A stretch of 64,000 bases of DNA from Flavobacterium alkalisoli (GTDB taxonomy: Bacteria > Bacteroidota > Bacteroidia > Flavobacteriales > Flavobacteriaceae), in contig NZ_CP042831.1 in assembly GCF_008000935.1 (NCBI RefSeq), forward strand, positions 1,426,001 to 1,490,000, written 5' to 3'. A program made the translations under genes and the position numbers. The notes beneath the pieces were generated by a model. It did no database searches. It was given only the letters and a program-made list of their open reading frames with translations, and was not told where the DNA came from. Position 1 is the stretch's first letter. Every line of letters begins with the position of its first letter. Below are positions 1-8,923 of the stretch, piece by piece.

Positions 1-186
1 GTGCAGGCAAATGCACAGTGTGCTATGTGCAGGGCATCGCTCGAGAGCAGTGACGGAGGAATTAAGCCGGAAGCAGTGAATGACGGAATTGTATACTTAA
101 TGATTTTTCCGTACCTGTTGGTTGGTCTTGTAGGTTATGCGGTTTACCGGTTAAGAAAAAAGAAAACAACAAATACTACAGAATAA
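1..186 (+). CDS. Small membrane protein, C-terminal part (cut by window edge)
   Basis: The frame is open from base 1 to a TAA at 184-186, giving 61 residues. The first codon is GTG, but the text begins like the region just after a signal peptide, so the true start probably lies upstream and this is a fragment. It has a CAMC cysteine pair near the start, a hydrophobic segment at about residues 33-50 and a basic tail rich in Lys/Arg, so it should have one membrane helix with a short cytoplasmic end. I recognise it only as resembling short conserved membrane proteins of Bacteroidota and assign no function. The stop codon lies at the edge of a strong hairpin terminator shared with the convergent DUF4403 gene. 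Confidence 0.6.
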   Translation: MQANAQCAMCRASLESSDGGIKPEAVNDGIVYLMIFPYLLVGLVGYAVYRLRKKKTTNTTE

Positions 187-227
187 TATAAAAATAGACG
201 GCTACTTAAGGCCGTCTATTTTTATAT
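186..227. terminator. Bidirectional intrinsic terminator, 17-bp perfect stem
   Basis: Bases 186-202 are the exact reverse complement of 211-227, around the 8-base loop TACTTAAG. The stem core is GACGGC/GCCGTC flanked by A-rich and T-rich arms, so it gives a U-tract on either strand. It should end both the small membrane protein gene (+) and the DUF4403 gene (-). The last codons and the TAG stop of the DUF4403 gene lie within it. Confidence 0.85.
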
Positions 228-1590
228 CCATCTTACCCGAAGTTTTTATAAAGGCTATTATGGCATTGTCGGTGAGTTCGATCTTGTCGAACTCAAAATC
301 ATTTAAGTTGCCGTTTACAAATATTCCTGTCATAGGGGAGTAGTTGTTTAGGTAAGGACTAAGGCTCTTTTTACCCTCTTCCAGATTTTCTGTTATACTA
401 TAACGGCAGTTTTCCTGTATTTTTCTTAGTACTGTACCTTCTGCAAGCCAGTTGGCGGTTTTCATTAGTACGCTTTTTGTGTCGAGTACATAATCCAGCT
501 TGTCAAAATAAATTTCTTTTGTAGTGGCATTGTAGCTAGGGTACCCTGACAGGTAAACAGTACCGTTAATACTGCCCGACATATTAAGGGCTATTATCAT
601 TTTGCCATCCTTATGCCAAAGGTCAACTTTATTTACAAGGACTTTTCTGCTGCCGGAACCAAATTCCTGTCCCTGAAAGTTCTTGGTCATTATTTTTGAG
701 GCATTCTCATAGGTAGATATACCGGCAACCACTACATTAATCTTATCCGGCATTTTGCTTACTGCCTTTAGTACTACATTATCCTTTTTAAAAGTGCTTA
801 CGGGTTTTTGACCTATTATGGTTTGCATGGTACATTTAAGCCCCATGTCCATTGTAATTTGTTTTTTTGATAATACGGCATCGGTTACATATAACTCAAC
901 GGGAGTAAGCATAAACCATGCTTCATACTGTTCGTTAGATAGGAATGGAGTGCTTATTTTTTGAAGCGCATCCAATACCTGTGGTTTAAAATCGGTAGTA
1001 TTGGCAATGGCATCATCCAGCATCTGTTCTATTTTCGATTTAAACAGTTTTACCGCAGGGTTTATAAGATAGGTAATGGCTACTTTTTGTCCTGCGATTG
1101 TAGTGGTGGGGCTTTCCTGCCATTTAAGGCTTTCCAGTGTTGTAACTGTTGATAGTTTCCAGTTCTTAAGGCCTACTTTGCTGTCGAGGGTTACAATGGC
1201 ATTTAGGTCAAAATCCCTTACATCTTTAAGTGATACACCCAGTGCTGTTGTGCCGTATTTTACCTTTGCGCTTATTTTTATGGGTAAGATAGATTGTAGT
1301 CTGCCTTTTTGTTCGGTAAACTTAATAGGGGCGGTTTTCCATATTTTAAGGGTTATGTCATCATCATTTATGTTGTTGTCTTCATAAATAAGTCCGGTAA
1401 AGAATTTGTTTAGCTGGTTTTCTATATCGCTAACCGATATGGTTACCGGCATGTTTACAAACGAAGTAGTTGTTTGGTAAACAGCAGGAGTGTTTGTAGA
1501 GGGTTCGGGTTTTAAGGCTTCAATACGCTTAGCGGTGGAACATCCCGACAATATAATTACCAATGTGCTTAAGGCAAACAACTTTTTCAT
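202..1590 (-). CDS. DUF4403 family lipoprotein
   Basis: The 462-residue protein starts with a lipoprotein signal peptide: a basic MKK, a hydrophobic core, and lipobox L-S-G-C with Cys17 as the lipidated residue. The rest is soluble and beta-rich. The I-E-N-Q-L-N-K-F stretch near residue 55 and the following block match my memory of the DUF4403 family, which is common in Bacteroidota and has no established function. It should be anchored to the inner or outer membrane facing the periplasm. It is transcribed alone, with a -7 element 22 bases ahead of the start, and ends inside the hairpin shared with the convergent gene. The family call is from recognition; localisation is inferred from the lipobox. 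Confidence 0.75.
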   Translation of the reverse strand: MKKLFALSTLVIILSGCSTAKRIEALKPEPSTNTPAVYQTTTSFVNMPVTISVSDIENQLNKFFTGLIYEDNNINDDDITLKIWKTAPIKFTEQKGRLQSILPIKISAKVKYGTTALGVSLKDVRDFDLNAIVTLDSKVGLKNWKLSTVTTLESLKWQESPTTTIAGQKVAITYLINPAVKLFKSKIEQMLDDAIANTTDFKPQVLDALQKISTPFLSNEQYEAWFMLTPVELYVTDAVLSKKQITMDMGLKCTMQTIIGQKPVSTFKKDNVVLKAVSKMPDKINVVVAGISTYENASKIMTKNFQGQEFGSGSRKVLVNKVDLWHKDGKMIIALNMSGSINGTVYLSGYPSYNATTKEIYFDKLDYVLDTKSVLMKTANWLAEGTVLRKIQENCRYSITENLEEGKKSLSPYLNNYSPMTGIFVNGNLNDFEFDKIELTDNAIIAFIKTSGKMDIKIDGLK

Positions 1591-1611
1591 GGTTTGTTGA
1601 AAATTTTAGCG

Positions 1612-1619
1612 CAAAATTA
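1612..1619 (-). promoter_or_regulatory. -7 promoter element for the DUF4403 gene
   Basis: The minus strand reads TAATTTTG, a full match to the Bacteroidota -7 consensus TAnnTTTG, 22 bases ahead of the ATG. I see no clear -33 TTTG at the usual 19-20 base spacing. Confidence 0.55.
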
Positions 1620-1698
1620 ATGCTAAAATTGTAACTTTTTACGTTCTTAATCGACTAAAACTATAGTGAATAAGGTTATTTTCTTTGCAGAAAATAAA

Positions 1699-1706
1699 TA
1701 CCTTTG
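1699..1706 (+). promoter_or_regulatory. -7 promoter element for the tolC-like gene
   Basis: TACCTTTG matches TAnnTTTG exactly and lies 23 bases ahead of the chosen ATG at 1730. This placement supports that ATG over the TTG at 1685, which would lie upstream of the transcription start. No good -33 element at the usual spacing was found. Confidence 0.6.
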
Positions 1707-1729
1707 TAAAACCCGTATTATTTACGCCG

Positions 1730-3094
1730 ATGAAAACCAACTTTAGAACAGCCTTATTATTAATCCTATTGTTTTCAGCCTTAACTTCTAAAGCTCAGGA
1801 GAAAAAGTGGACTTTAGAAGAGTGTGTAAATTATGCACTTCAGCATAACATATCCATCAGGGAGGCTGAGCTGGATGCCCAGCTTGCCGAAGTGAATAAG
1901 AGTGATGCTTACGGGAATTTTTTACCTAACGTAAATGCCAATGCAAGCCATTTTTGGAATATAGGTTTAACACAAAGTATTACCGGAATCTTAGAGCAGC
2001 AAACTACGCAGTTTACCAATGCAGGATTGAGTGCGGGGGTAGATTTGTATAAAGGGCTTCAAAATCAAAAGCAATACCGCAGGCAAAAAATGGCTCTTGT
2101 AGCGAGCCAGTACCAGTTGGTTAAAATGCAGGAAGATGTGTCACTTAATGTTGCTAATGCTTTTTTAGAGGTGCTTTTTAATAAAGAGAACCTTAAAGTG
2201 CAAAAGGAACAGCTGCAGGTAGACCTTGATCAGGCAGAGCGTACTGAAGACCTGGTTGATGGTGGCATGGTGCCAAGAGGTGATCTTTTAGATATTCAGG
2301 CAACCGTAGCTGCCGACAGGCAAAAGGTTATTCAGTCGGAAAACCAGTTGTTGATTTCCAAGCTAAGCCTTGCGCAGTTACTACAGCTTGAGGAGTTCTG
2401 GAAATTTGATATTGCCGATGAGGAATATGATTTGGGCGAGCCCGAGGTGATGCTTAATACTCCAATGGAGGTTTATAACAAGGCAAGAGACCTTCGTACA
2501 GAGATAAAAATCGCTAAAGCTAATCTTGAAATCGCTGAACAGGATGTGAAAATTGCAAGAGCCGCTTACCAGCCTACACTTACCGGTTTTTATAATTTGA
2601 ACACCAGGGTAACCTATGCCGATTATTCTTCTTTTGAAAACGGTCAGGTGGTAAGTATTACGCCTCCGCCATTTTGGAATCAGTTTTGGGATAACAAAGG
2701 TCACTCTTTCGGATTTCAGTTAAACATCCCTATATTTAATGGGTTTGCTACGAGAAACAATTTAAGAAAATCTAAAATAGCATTAGAGAGATCTAAAATA
2801 GCTTACGAAAGACAGGAACTGGACCTTCAGCGTAATGTATATACTGCCTATACTGATGTACAGGGGGCACAAAAAGCTTATGAAGCGGCTGTTTCAGCGG
2901 CAGAGGCAAGATCACAGGCCTTAGAATATGCCAAGGAGCGTTATGAGGTAGGACTTATAAATATTTTCGACCTAAACCAGGCACAAACACTTTCGGTTAA
3001 TGCACAAAGCGAAGTGCTTAGGGCTAAATATGATTATATCTTTAAAATTAAAATATTAGATTTCTATTTCGGGATACCAATTACTCAAAACTAA
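1730..3094 (+). CDS. TolC family outer-membrane efflux protein
   Basis: I chose the ATG at 1730 (454 residues) because it gives a clean signal peptide ending S-K-A-Q at about residue 23. The in-frame TTG at 1685 lies upstream of the promoter. The protein begins its mature part with W-T-L-E-E-C-V-N-Y-A-L, the usual opening of Bacteroidota TolC proteins, and has two long alpha-helical heptad-rich halves typical of the two OEP repeats. It should form the trimeric outer-membrane channel of an export complex. The next gene, four bases downstream, encodes a periplasmic adaptor, so the two probably form one operon and one machine. No inner-membrane pump gene follows. Confidence 0.9.
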   Translation: MKTNFRTALLLILLFSALTSKAQEKKWTLEECVNYALQHNISIREAELDAQLAEVNKSDAYGNFLPNVNANASHFWNIGLTQSITGILEQQTTQFTNAGLSAGVDLYKGLQNQKQYRRQKMALVASQYQLVKMQEDVSLNVANAFLEVLFNKENLKVQKEQLQVDLDQAERTEDLVDGGMVPRGDLLDIQATVAADRQKVIQSENQLLISKLSLAQLLQLEEFWKFDIADEEYDLGEPEVMLNTPMEVYNKARDLRTEIKIAKANLEIAEQDVKIARAAYQPTLTGFYNLNTRVTYADYSSFENGQVVSITPPPFWNQFWDNKGHSFGFQLNIPIFNGFATRNNLRKSKIALERSKIAYERQELDLQRNVYTAYTDVQGAQKAYEAAVSAAEARSQALEYAKERYEVGLINIFDLNQAQTLSVNAQSEVLRAKYDYIFKIKILDFYFGIPITQN

Positions 3095-3098
3095 AACT

Positions 3099-4385
3099 AT
3101 GTCTAAAAAAACGCTATATTATTTATTAGGAGGAATTGTTTTTATTGTCGGGCTGCTTGTTGTGCTTAAAAAATCGGGTACGATAGGTAATAACGATGAA
3201 GGTAAAGAGGTTGAAACCGAAAAAGTAAGCCAGATAACACTTACCGAAACAGTTTCGGCTACCGGAAAAGTACAACCTGAAATAGAAGTTAAAATATCAT
3301 CGGAAGTATCGGGAGAAATTATTGAGCTTCCTATAAAAGAGGGTCAACCTATTAAAAAAGGTGACTTGCTGGTAAGGATTAATCCTGACTTATATGAGTC
3401 CGGAGTTAGCAGAAGCGCTGCGGCACTTTCTACAGCTAAGGCTGGGTTGAGCCAGGCAGAAGCACAGCTTAAGGAAGCTAAAGCAAACTACGACAGGAAT
3501 CAGGCACTATTTAATAAAGGTGTAATCTCTAAGTCGGAGTGGGATAAGATTGTTTCTGCTTATGAGGTAGCTGTTGCCAGCAAGCAATCGGCCTATTTTA
3601 ATGTACAGAGTGCAGGTGCTACTGTAAGTGAGGCGCGTGATAACCTTAACAGGACAACCATTTATTCTCCGGTTGACGGTACAATCTCTAAGCTGGACGC
3701 CGAACTGGGAGAGCGAGTTGTGGGTACACAGCAAATGGCCGGTACCGAAATTTTAAGGGTGGCCAACCTTAACAATATGGAGGTAGAGGTTGATGTTAAT
3801 GAAAATGATATTGTAAAAGTTGAAATAGGTGACGAGGCCAAAATAGAAGTTGATGCTTACCTTAAAAGAGAATTTAAAGGTGTAGTGACAAGTATATCAA
3901 ATTCGGCAAGCAGTGAGCTTACGGCCGATCAGGTTACTAATTTCAAAGTTAAGGTAAGGATACTTAAAGAGTCGTATGAAGATATGACTAAAGGTAAGCC
4001 GTCTAACTACTCGCCATTTAGGCCGGGAATGACTGCTACAGTTGAAATTATTACTGAACGCAAAGAAAATATAATGGCAGTGCCTATTAGTGCGGTGGTA
4101 ATTAAAACAGATACAACTTCTGCTAAAAAAGATGTTCTTGAAGAGTTGGAGCGTAAAGAGAAGGAACAAAAAACAGGAAAGCTGGATGAGCGTTTTGAAT
4201 GTGTATTTGTGAATGAAGGAGGTAAAGCAGTTTTAAGGCCTATTACAACAGGTATACAGGATGATACTAATATAGAGGTGGTAAAAGGTCTTAAAAAAGG
4301 AGAGGAAGTTATTACTGGGCCTTATACATTGGTGTCTAAAGAACTTAACCCGGGAGACAAAGTAAAATCAAAACCTAAAAAATAA
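3099..4385 (+). CDS. HlyD/MacA-type periplasmic adaptor subunit
   Basis: The 428-residue protein has one N-terminal membrane helix (about residues 6-24) and then the membrane-fusion-protein order: beta-barrel and lipoyl halves (V-K-I-S-S-E-V-S-G-E-I near 65-75), a helical hairpin with alternating Ala/Lys/Glu coiled-coil text at about 105-175, the second lipoyl half (T-I-Y-S-P-V-D-G-T-I near 188-197) and a C-terminal membrane-proximal domain. It should bridge an inner-membrane transporter to the TolC-like channel encoded just upstream. MacA-like adaptors usually pair with MacB ATPases, but here the next gene is tsaB. The cognate pump must be encoded elsewhere. Confidence 0.88.
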   Translation: MSKKTLYYLLGGIVFIVGLLVVLKKSGTIGNNDEGKEVETEKVSQITLTETVSATGKVQPEIEVKISSEVSGEIIELPIKEGQPIKKGDLLVRINPDLYESGVSRSAAALSTAKAGLSQAEAQLKEAKANYDRNQALFNKGVISKSEWDKIVSAYEVAVASKQSAYFNVQSAGATVSEARDNLNRTTIYSPVDGTISKLDAELGERVVGTQQMAGTEILRVANLNNMEVEVDVNENDIVKVEIGDEAKIEVDAYLKREFKGVVTSISNSASSELTADQVTNFKVKVRILKESYEDMTKGKPSNYSPFRPGMTATVEIITERKENIMAVPISAVVIKTDTTSAKKDVLEELERKEKEQKTGKLDERFECVFVNEGGKAVLRPITTGIQDDTNIEVVKGLKKGEEVITGPYTLVSKELNPGDKVKSKPKK

Positions 4386-4400
4386 TATCAGGATAAGTTA

Positions 4401-5063
4401 ATGGCTTTGATACTTAATATTGAAACAGCTACCAGAAATTGTTCGGTAGCGCTTTCACTTAATGGTGAAATAACAGCTGTAAGAGAAATAGCAGCTGATG
4501 GTTATCTACATGCAGAAAAGCTGCATATCTTTATTGGAGAGTGTATTGAAGAAGCAGGGTGTAGCCTAAACGATTTGCATGCTATAGCCGTTAGTAAAGG
4601 GCCAGGTTCTTATACAGGGCTTCGTATAGGAGTTTCGGCTGCTAAAGGGCTTTGCTATGCTCTCAATATTCCCTTGATTGCCATTGATACCATGGAAGTA
4701 CTTGCAAGAAATAGTGTTGTAGCTGAAGGGGAGTACATACTGCCTTTAATTGATGCCCGAAGAATGGAAGCCTATACTGCTGTTTTTGGTAGTGACTATT
4801 CCAAACTAAGGGAAACCAAAGCCGAGATAATAACTCCTGAATCTTTTAGTGAGCTGGAGGGTAGACTACATTTAATAGGTGACGGAGCTGCTAAATGTAA
4901 AGAGGTCTTAAGCGATGATAAATTTGTTTATCATGATGATATATTATTTCCTTCAGCTAAACAAATGTGTGCTATAGCAAATGATAAGTACAAAAAAAGC
5001 GACATTGTTGATGTCGCTTATTTCGAGCCTTTCTATTTGAAAGACTTTATTGTTAACAAATAA
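4401..5063 (+). CDS. tsaB: TsaB, tRNA t6A37 biosynthesis complex subunit
   Basis: The 220-residue protein has the ASKHA-fold opening I-L-N-I-E-T-A-T-R-N-C-S and the conserved block K-G-P-G-S-Y-T-G-L-R-I-G typical of TsaB (YeaZ). It is shorter than TsaD and lacks the TsaD metal-binding histidines. In the family it forms a dimerising partner of TsaD in the threonylcarbamoyl transfer to A37 of ANN-decoding tRNAs in the cytoplasm. It starts 15 bases after the adaptor gene, so it is probably cotranscribed with the TolC-HlyD pair without an evident functional link. The last coding bases contain a hairpin that reads as a terminator for the convergent minus-strand gene. Confidence 0.92.
   Translation: MALILNIETATRNCSVALSLNGEITAVREIAADGYLHAEKLHIFIGECIEEAGCSLNDLHAIAVSKGPGSYTGLRIGVSAAKGLCYALNIPLIAIDTMEVLARNSVVAEGEYILPLIDARRMEAYTAVFGSDYSKLRETKAEIITPESFSELEGRLHLIGDGAAKCKEVLSDDKFVYHDDILFPSAKQMCAIANDKYKKSDIVDVAYFEPFYLKDFIVNK
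4992..5019 (-). terminator. Intrinsic terminator embedded in the tsaB 3' coding end
   Basis: AAGCGACAT at 4997-5005 and ATGTCGCTT at 5011-5019 form a 9-bp stem with a 5-base loop. On the minus strand the stem is followed by seven U residues (complement of the A-run 4992-4998), so it terminates the secreted-protein gene at 5069-5746, about 50 bases after its stop. Confidence 0.8.
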
Positions 5064-5068
5064 TTATT

Positions 5069-5746
5069 TTATAACAGACTGTTTAGGTAAGCCCCTAGTG
5101 TTTTTAGGTCTTCGTCTTCCTCAGTATCTATTTTGTTTTCTTTGATAAAGGCTTTGATTTCTTTTTCTTTACCAGGAATAATAGTTGCTACATCTTTCTT
5201 TTTAGTAGACATATAAACAATATCACCATTGTTTAGCTGAATGTAGTATTCAAGATCCTTTTTCTTGTACATAGGAGCTTTGTAACTACCGTATCCGGAA
5301 GTAGGATGCTCTTCTGGCTGTAGGTAAATGTTTTCCTTTTTGTAGATATTTACTTTTGCATTTTCACTTACCGGTATAAGGTAACGTTGTGAGCTTACAT
5401 TCTCTTTGTTTGTAAACTGAACGTATTTGTAAATACCTTTATCTCCTGAAAGTTTTATGGTTTGATTGTCTTTAGGTTGAAGAACTAATATTTCATCGTT
5501 AACCTGAACTTCAATTTCATCACTATAAGCATTATATCTTACCATGCTTACTTCGTTTGCATCATCAACTTTTGCAGGTAAAAACTTCTCATTATAATAT
5601 TGAGAGCCCTGTGCAGGCTGGCTCGCAGCTTTTTTGCTGTAAATAGCGCCAATCTGTCCATCGCTGTAGTTGTAAGTAGTCTGCTGCGCCGATAATGCAG
5701 CAGTGGCAAATAATACGGGGATTACAAGTAATTTAGTTAATTTCAT
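5069..5746 (-). CDS. Secreted protein of unknown function
   Basis: I chose the ATG at 5746 (225 residues), which gives a standard signal peptide (MKLTKLL, hydrophobic core, S-A-Q at about residue 20) and lies 24 bases after a -7 promoter element; an upstream in-frame codon would add 12 uncleaved residues. The mature part is rich in Tyr, Lys and Glu with no cysteines and no transmembrane segment, so it should be periplasmic or surface-exposed. It repeats short Y-x-Y-x-Q beta-strand-like segments, but I recognise no family. It is a single-gene unit convergent with tsaB. Confidence 0.7.
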   Translation of the reverse strand: MKLTKLLVIPVLFATAALSAQQTTYNYSDGQIGAIYSKKAASQPAQGSQYYNEKFLPAKVDDANEVSMVRYNAYSDEIEVQVNDEILVLQPKDNQTIKLSGDKGIYKYVQFTNKENVSSQRYLIPVSENAKVNIYKKENIYLQPEEHPTSGYGSYKAPMYKKKDLEYYIQLNNGDIVYMSTKKKDVATIIPGKEKEIKAFIKENKIDTEEDEDLKTLGAYLNSLL

Positions 5747-5769
5747 TTTAATAGTTTTTTTATTGCGTT

Positions 5770-5777
5770 CAAAAGTA
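5770..5777 (-). promoter_or_regulatory. -7 promoter element for the secreted-protein gene
   Basis: The minus strand reads TACTTTTG, an exact TAnnTTTG match, 24 bases ahead of the ATG at 5746. No TTTG was seen at the usual -33 spacing. Confidence 0.55.
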
Positions 5778-5801
5778 TGCAATATTGTTTTCTAAGAATA
5801 G

Positions 5802-5830
5802 ATAAAACGGCAAACAATGTGCCGTTTTAT
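5802..5830. terminator. Terminator of the DUF255-MscS transcript
   Basis: ATAAAACGGC at 5802-5811 and GCCGTTTTAT at 5821-5830 form a perfect 10-bp stem with a 9-base loop, and both arms end in A/T runs. It lies about 40 bases past the MscS stop and just upstream of the promoter of the next minus-strand gene, so it separates the two units. Confidence 0.75.
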
Positions 5831-5872
5831 TAATACTGCGTTTTTTTAACGTTATAATTTGCGATATATTAT

Positions 5873-6709
5873 CTAAGAAGGCAGATTTTTTTTATCAAGA
5901 TTTCTGATAACTATATCTCGCTGAGGGAAAGGTATTTCAATACCTTCTGCATCAAATTGTATTTTAACATTTTCCTGTACGTCAGAAAGCATTTGCCAGT
6001 AATTATCGTTGGTTGCCCATACTAATAACTGAAAATTCACGGAATTATCAGCTAATCCTTTAATCCTTATTATTGGAGCAGGTTCGTCTAATATCTTTGG
6101 TTCATCGGCAACTATTTTTGCTAACACGTCTTTTACATGTTTCATGTTACTGCCGTAGCCGGCACCAACTATTATTTCGCCACGACGGGTAAGTTCTTTA
6201 GAGAAGTTTCGGATATTACCATTAGAAAGTGCCCCGTTAGGAATATAAATTACCTGGTTGCTTGGTGTAGTAAGTTTTGTTGCAAAAATCTGTATTTCAT
6301 TAACGGTCCCTCCTTCGCCTTGTGCTTCGATATAATCTCCTGCTCTAAAAGGTTTAAATATAATTATCAGTAATCCGCCTGCAAAATTAGAAAGTGATCC
6401 CTGCAATGATAAACCTATAGCTAAACCTGCAGCACCCAGTATTGCAACAAAAGAAGATGTCTCTACCCCAAGTTGGCCTATAACAATTACAAAGAGCATA
6501 ATATTTAACACCCACGTAAGGATGTCTAAAAGAAATTTAACCGCAGTAGGGTCCATTTCTCTTTTTTTCATTATTCTGGTAATCAACAATTTTATAAGTT
6601 TAATGCCAACTATACCAGCTATTAGAATACCAATTGCTGCGAGGACTTTAGGTGTATAAAGTAATACTACATTTATAAACCAGTCAAAATATCCTTCAAA
6701 ATCCTTCAT
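5873..6709 (-). CDS. MscS family mechanosensitive ion channel
   Basis: The 278-residue protein has the small-conductance channel layout: three N-terminal membrane helices (about 17-44, 58-80 and 85-115), the glycine/alanine-rich pore helix with G-A-A-G-L-A-I-G-L-S-L-Q-G-S, the following F-R-x-G-D-Y-I conserved turn, then a beta-domain and an alpha/beta C-terminal domain ending with I-P-F-P-Q. Length matches E. coli MscS (286). It should sit in the inner membrane and open on hypo-osmotic shock. It starts 6 bases after the DUF255 protein gene ends, so the two are likely cotranscribed. Confidence 0.92.
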   Translation of the reverse strand: MKDFEGYFDWFINVVLLYTPKVLAAIGILIAGIVGIKLIKLLITRIMKKREMDPTAVKFLLDILTWVLNIMLFVIVIGQLGVETSSFVAILGAAGLAIGLSLQGSLSNFAGGLLIIIFKPFRAGDYIEAQGEGGTVNEIQIFATKLTTPSNQVIYIPNGALSNGNIRNFSKELTRRGEIIVGAGYGSNMKHVKDVLAKIVADEPKILDEPAPIIRIKGLADNSVNFQLLVWATNDNYWQMLSDVQENVKIQFDAEGIEIPFPQRDIVIRNLDKKNLPS

Positions 6710-6715
6710 AGTAAA

Positions 6716-8734
6716 TTATAATTTTAAGTTATTTAATGTTTCGTTTGCTGATGTTTGCGGCAGGTCGCAGGTTTTGTTTTTACAAATATAAAACAGAGAC
6801 TTTTCTTTATCAAAGCGATTTTTGAGGAAAGGAATCTCGCTTGAGGCAAAACAACCTGCTGTTATTACATGTGGCAGGTATTCGCTGTTTATATTTTTTA
6901 TATCCTGTACGGCATCAGATCCGCAAACTGCGAGTTCTTTATTATCTGCAGATAAGTCCATCCATAAATTAAGCCAGTTTGAAAATGCAGAAGGGTAGTC
7001 CATATTAGGTATTATATGATATAACATCTGTAGGGCAACTTTTTCATAATAGCCATTGTCAAACAGTAAGCTCAGTTTATAAAGCACATTTGCCATAACC
7101 GAGTTTGATGCTGGTATTACATTGTCTTCGGTTTCATAATGTGGGGCTACCAGTTTTTCTTCCTTAAATGAGGTGTAGGCAAAAAACTGCTTTTGTTCGT
7201 CATAGAAATTTTCCAGTGTGTAATCAGTAATCTGTTTGGCATAAAGCAGCCATTTTTCATCCAATGTAGCTTCATAATAAGTAATAAAGGCCTGTGCTGT
7301 GTGGGCATAGTCTTCAAGGAATCCTTTTATCTTGGCTTTGCCTTCCTTATAGGTGCGCCACAAATGCCCGTCGGCATGCCAAAGGTGTTCGGCAATAAAC
7401 AATGCATTTTTGCGTGCGGCATCAAGATATTCCTCTTTGCCCAGTGCTTTGTAAGCATCGGCATAACCCTTTAGCATAATGGCATTCCATGAGGTAAGAG
7501 TTTTGTCATCCAGCCCGGGTTTTACCCTTTTCTCCCTTTCGGAATATAACAGCTGTTCCCAAGATTTCTTCTTTTCTCTGAATTCTTCTATTGAGAGGTT
7601 AAGCTCCTGAGCCAGTTTCTCTGCCGACTCGATTTGTATAAGTACAAACTTTCCGTTTTCCCAAAAACCAAATTCGTTTATGTTAAATACTTTGGCAAAA
7701 GCATCAAAGTCTTCTCGCAAAATGTCTTTTAATTCATCTTTTTCCCAAACATAAAATGCACCTTCTTCTTTATGGCCTAATATATCCGGGCTGTCAGCGT
7801 CAAGAGCACTGTAAAATGCACCGTTAGCATCGGTAAGTTCCTTTTTAATAAAGTGATGGGTTTTTTCTATTACTTCTTTGTATAGCGGGTTTTTGGTTCG
7901 TTTGTAGGCCTCAGCATACAAAGTCATCAGTTGCCCGTTGTCATACAGCATTTTTTCAAAATGGGGAACATGCCATTTTATGTCTACCGAATATCTTGAA
8001 AAACCTCCGTCTACCGTGTCAAACAAACCTCCGTAAGCCATTCTTGTAAGGGTAAGGTCGGTAAATTCTAACAGGTCTTGCGATTTTGCCTGATACCCAT
8101 AACGCTGTAGGAATAGATAGTTATTAGGCATCATGAATTTTGGTGCCCTTGCATAACCTCCAAAATCCCAATCGAAACTTTTAGACCATTTTTCAACCAA
8201 CGGGCGAATGTTGTTAGGCTCGGGCAAGGAGCCGCTATCGTTTACATTCACCAATCCTATTACATTGAGCCCTTCTAGTAATTTTCCGGCATATTCGGTT
8301 ACCCTGTCAGGGTCATTGGTGTAAAGTTGGTGTAATTGTTCTAAAGAGGCAATCCAGTTTTCTTTTCTAAAGTAGGTACCTCCCCAAACAGGCCTGCCAT
8401 CGGGTAAAAGTACTACATTCATAGGCCAGCCACCCTGGCCGGTCATAATCTGCACAGCTTTCATGTAAATGGCATCTACATCGGGCCTTTCTTCACGATC
8501 TACTTTTATGGAAACAAAATGATCGTTCATCACCTTTGCCACTTCCTTATCTTCAAAACTTTCGTGTTCCATAACATGACACCAGTGGCAGGCAGAATAT
8601 CCAACGCTTAGTATTATAAGCTTGTTTTCATCCTTTGCTTTTGCCAGTGCATGTTCGTTCCATGCTTTCCAGTGAATGGGGTTGTTTGCGTGCTGCAATA
8701 AATACGGACTGGTTTCAAAGTGAAGTTCGTTCAT
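6716..8734 (-). CDS. DUF255 thioredoxin-fold protein (YyaL/SPATA20-like)
   Basis: I prefer the ATG at 8734 (672 residues), because the [15 protein letters not shown] text is the usual start of the family; an in-frame ATG at 8785 would add 17 residues. The N-terminal thioredoxin-fold domain carries C-H-W-C-H with Cys49 and Cys52 as the redox pair. The rest is a long alpha/alpha-toroid resembling glycoside-hydrolase-type barrels (W-N-A-I-M-L-K-G and repeated D-Y-A/A-Y-A segments). There is no signal peptide, so it should be cytoplasmic. The biochemical role of the family is not established. The MscS gene follows 6 bases downstream. Confidence 0.85.
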   Translation of the reverse strand: MNELHFETSPYLLQHANNPIHWKAWNEHALAKAKDENKLIILSVGYSACHWCHVMEHESFEDKEVAKVMNDHFVSIKVDREERPDVDAIYMKAVQIMTGQGGWPMNVVLLPDGRPVWGGTYFRKENWIASLEQLHQLYTNDPDRVTEYAGKLLEGLNVIGLVNVNDSGSLPEPNNIRPLVEKWSKSFDWDFGGYARAPKFMMPNNYLFLQRYGYQAKSQDLLEFTDLTLTRMAYGGLFDTVDGGFSRYSVDIKWHVPHFEKMLYDNGQLMTLYAEAYKRTKNPLYKEVIEKTHHFIKKELTDANGAFYSALDADSPDILGHKEEGAFYVWEKDELKDILREDFDAFAKVFNINEFGFWENGKFVLIQIESAEKLAQELNLSIEEFREKKKSWEQLLYSEREKRVKPGLDDKTLTSWNAIMLKGYADAYKALGKEEYLDAARKNALFIAEHLWHADGHLWRTYKEGKAKIKGFLEDYAHTAQAFITYYEATLDEKWLLYAKQITDYTLENFYDEQKQFFAYTSFKEEKLVAPHYETEDNVIPASNSVMANVLYKLSLLFDNGYYEKVALQMLYHIIPNMDYPSAFSNWLNLWMDLSADNKELAVCGSDAVQDIKNINSEYLPHVITAGCFASSEIPFLKNRFDKEKSLFYICKNKTCDLPQTSANETLNNLKL

Positions 8735-8923
8735 AGGGTGATTGTAAAAAGCTATAAAATTAAGGATTTTCGGGCGGGACGCCATGTGTTTTATGAAAAC
8801 TAAAACATTTGTTGATTTTTGATTTACTGTGTTTTTGATATACTATTTTGATAGTGTTAAAAACATGCCGTACAGTATTAAAATGATTAAGTTTACCAAT
8901 TGTACAATCTTAAAACAATACAA

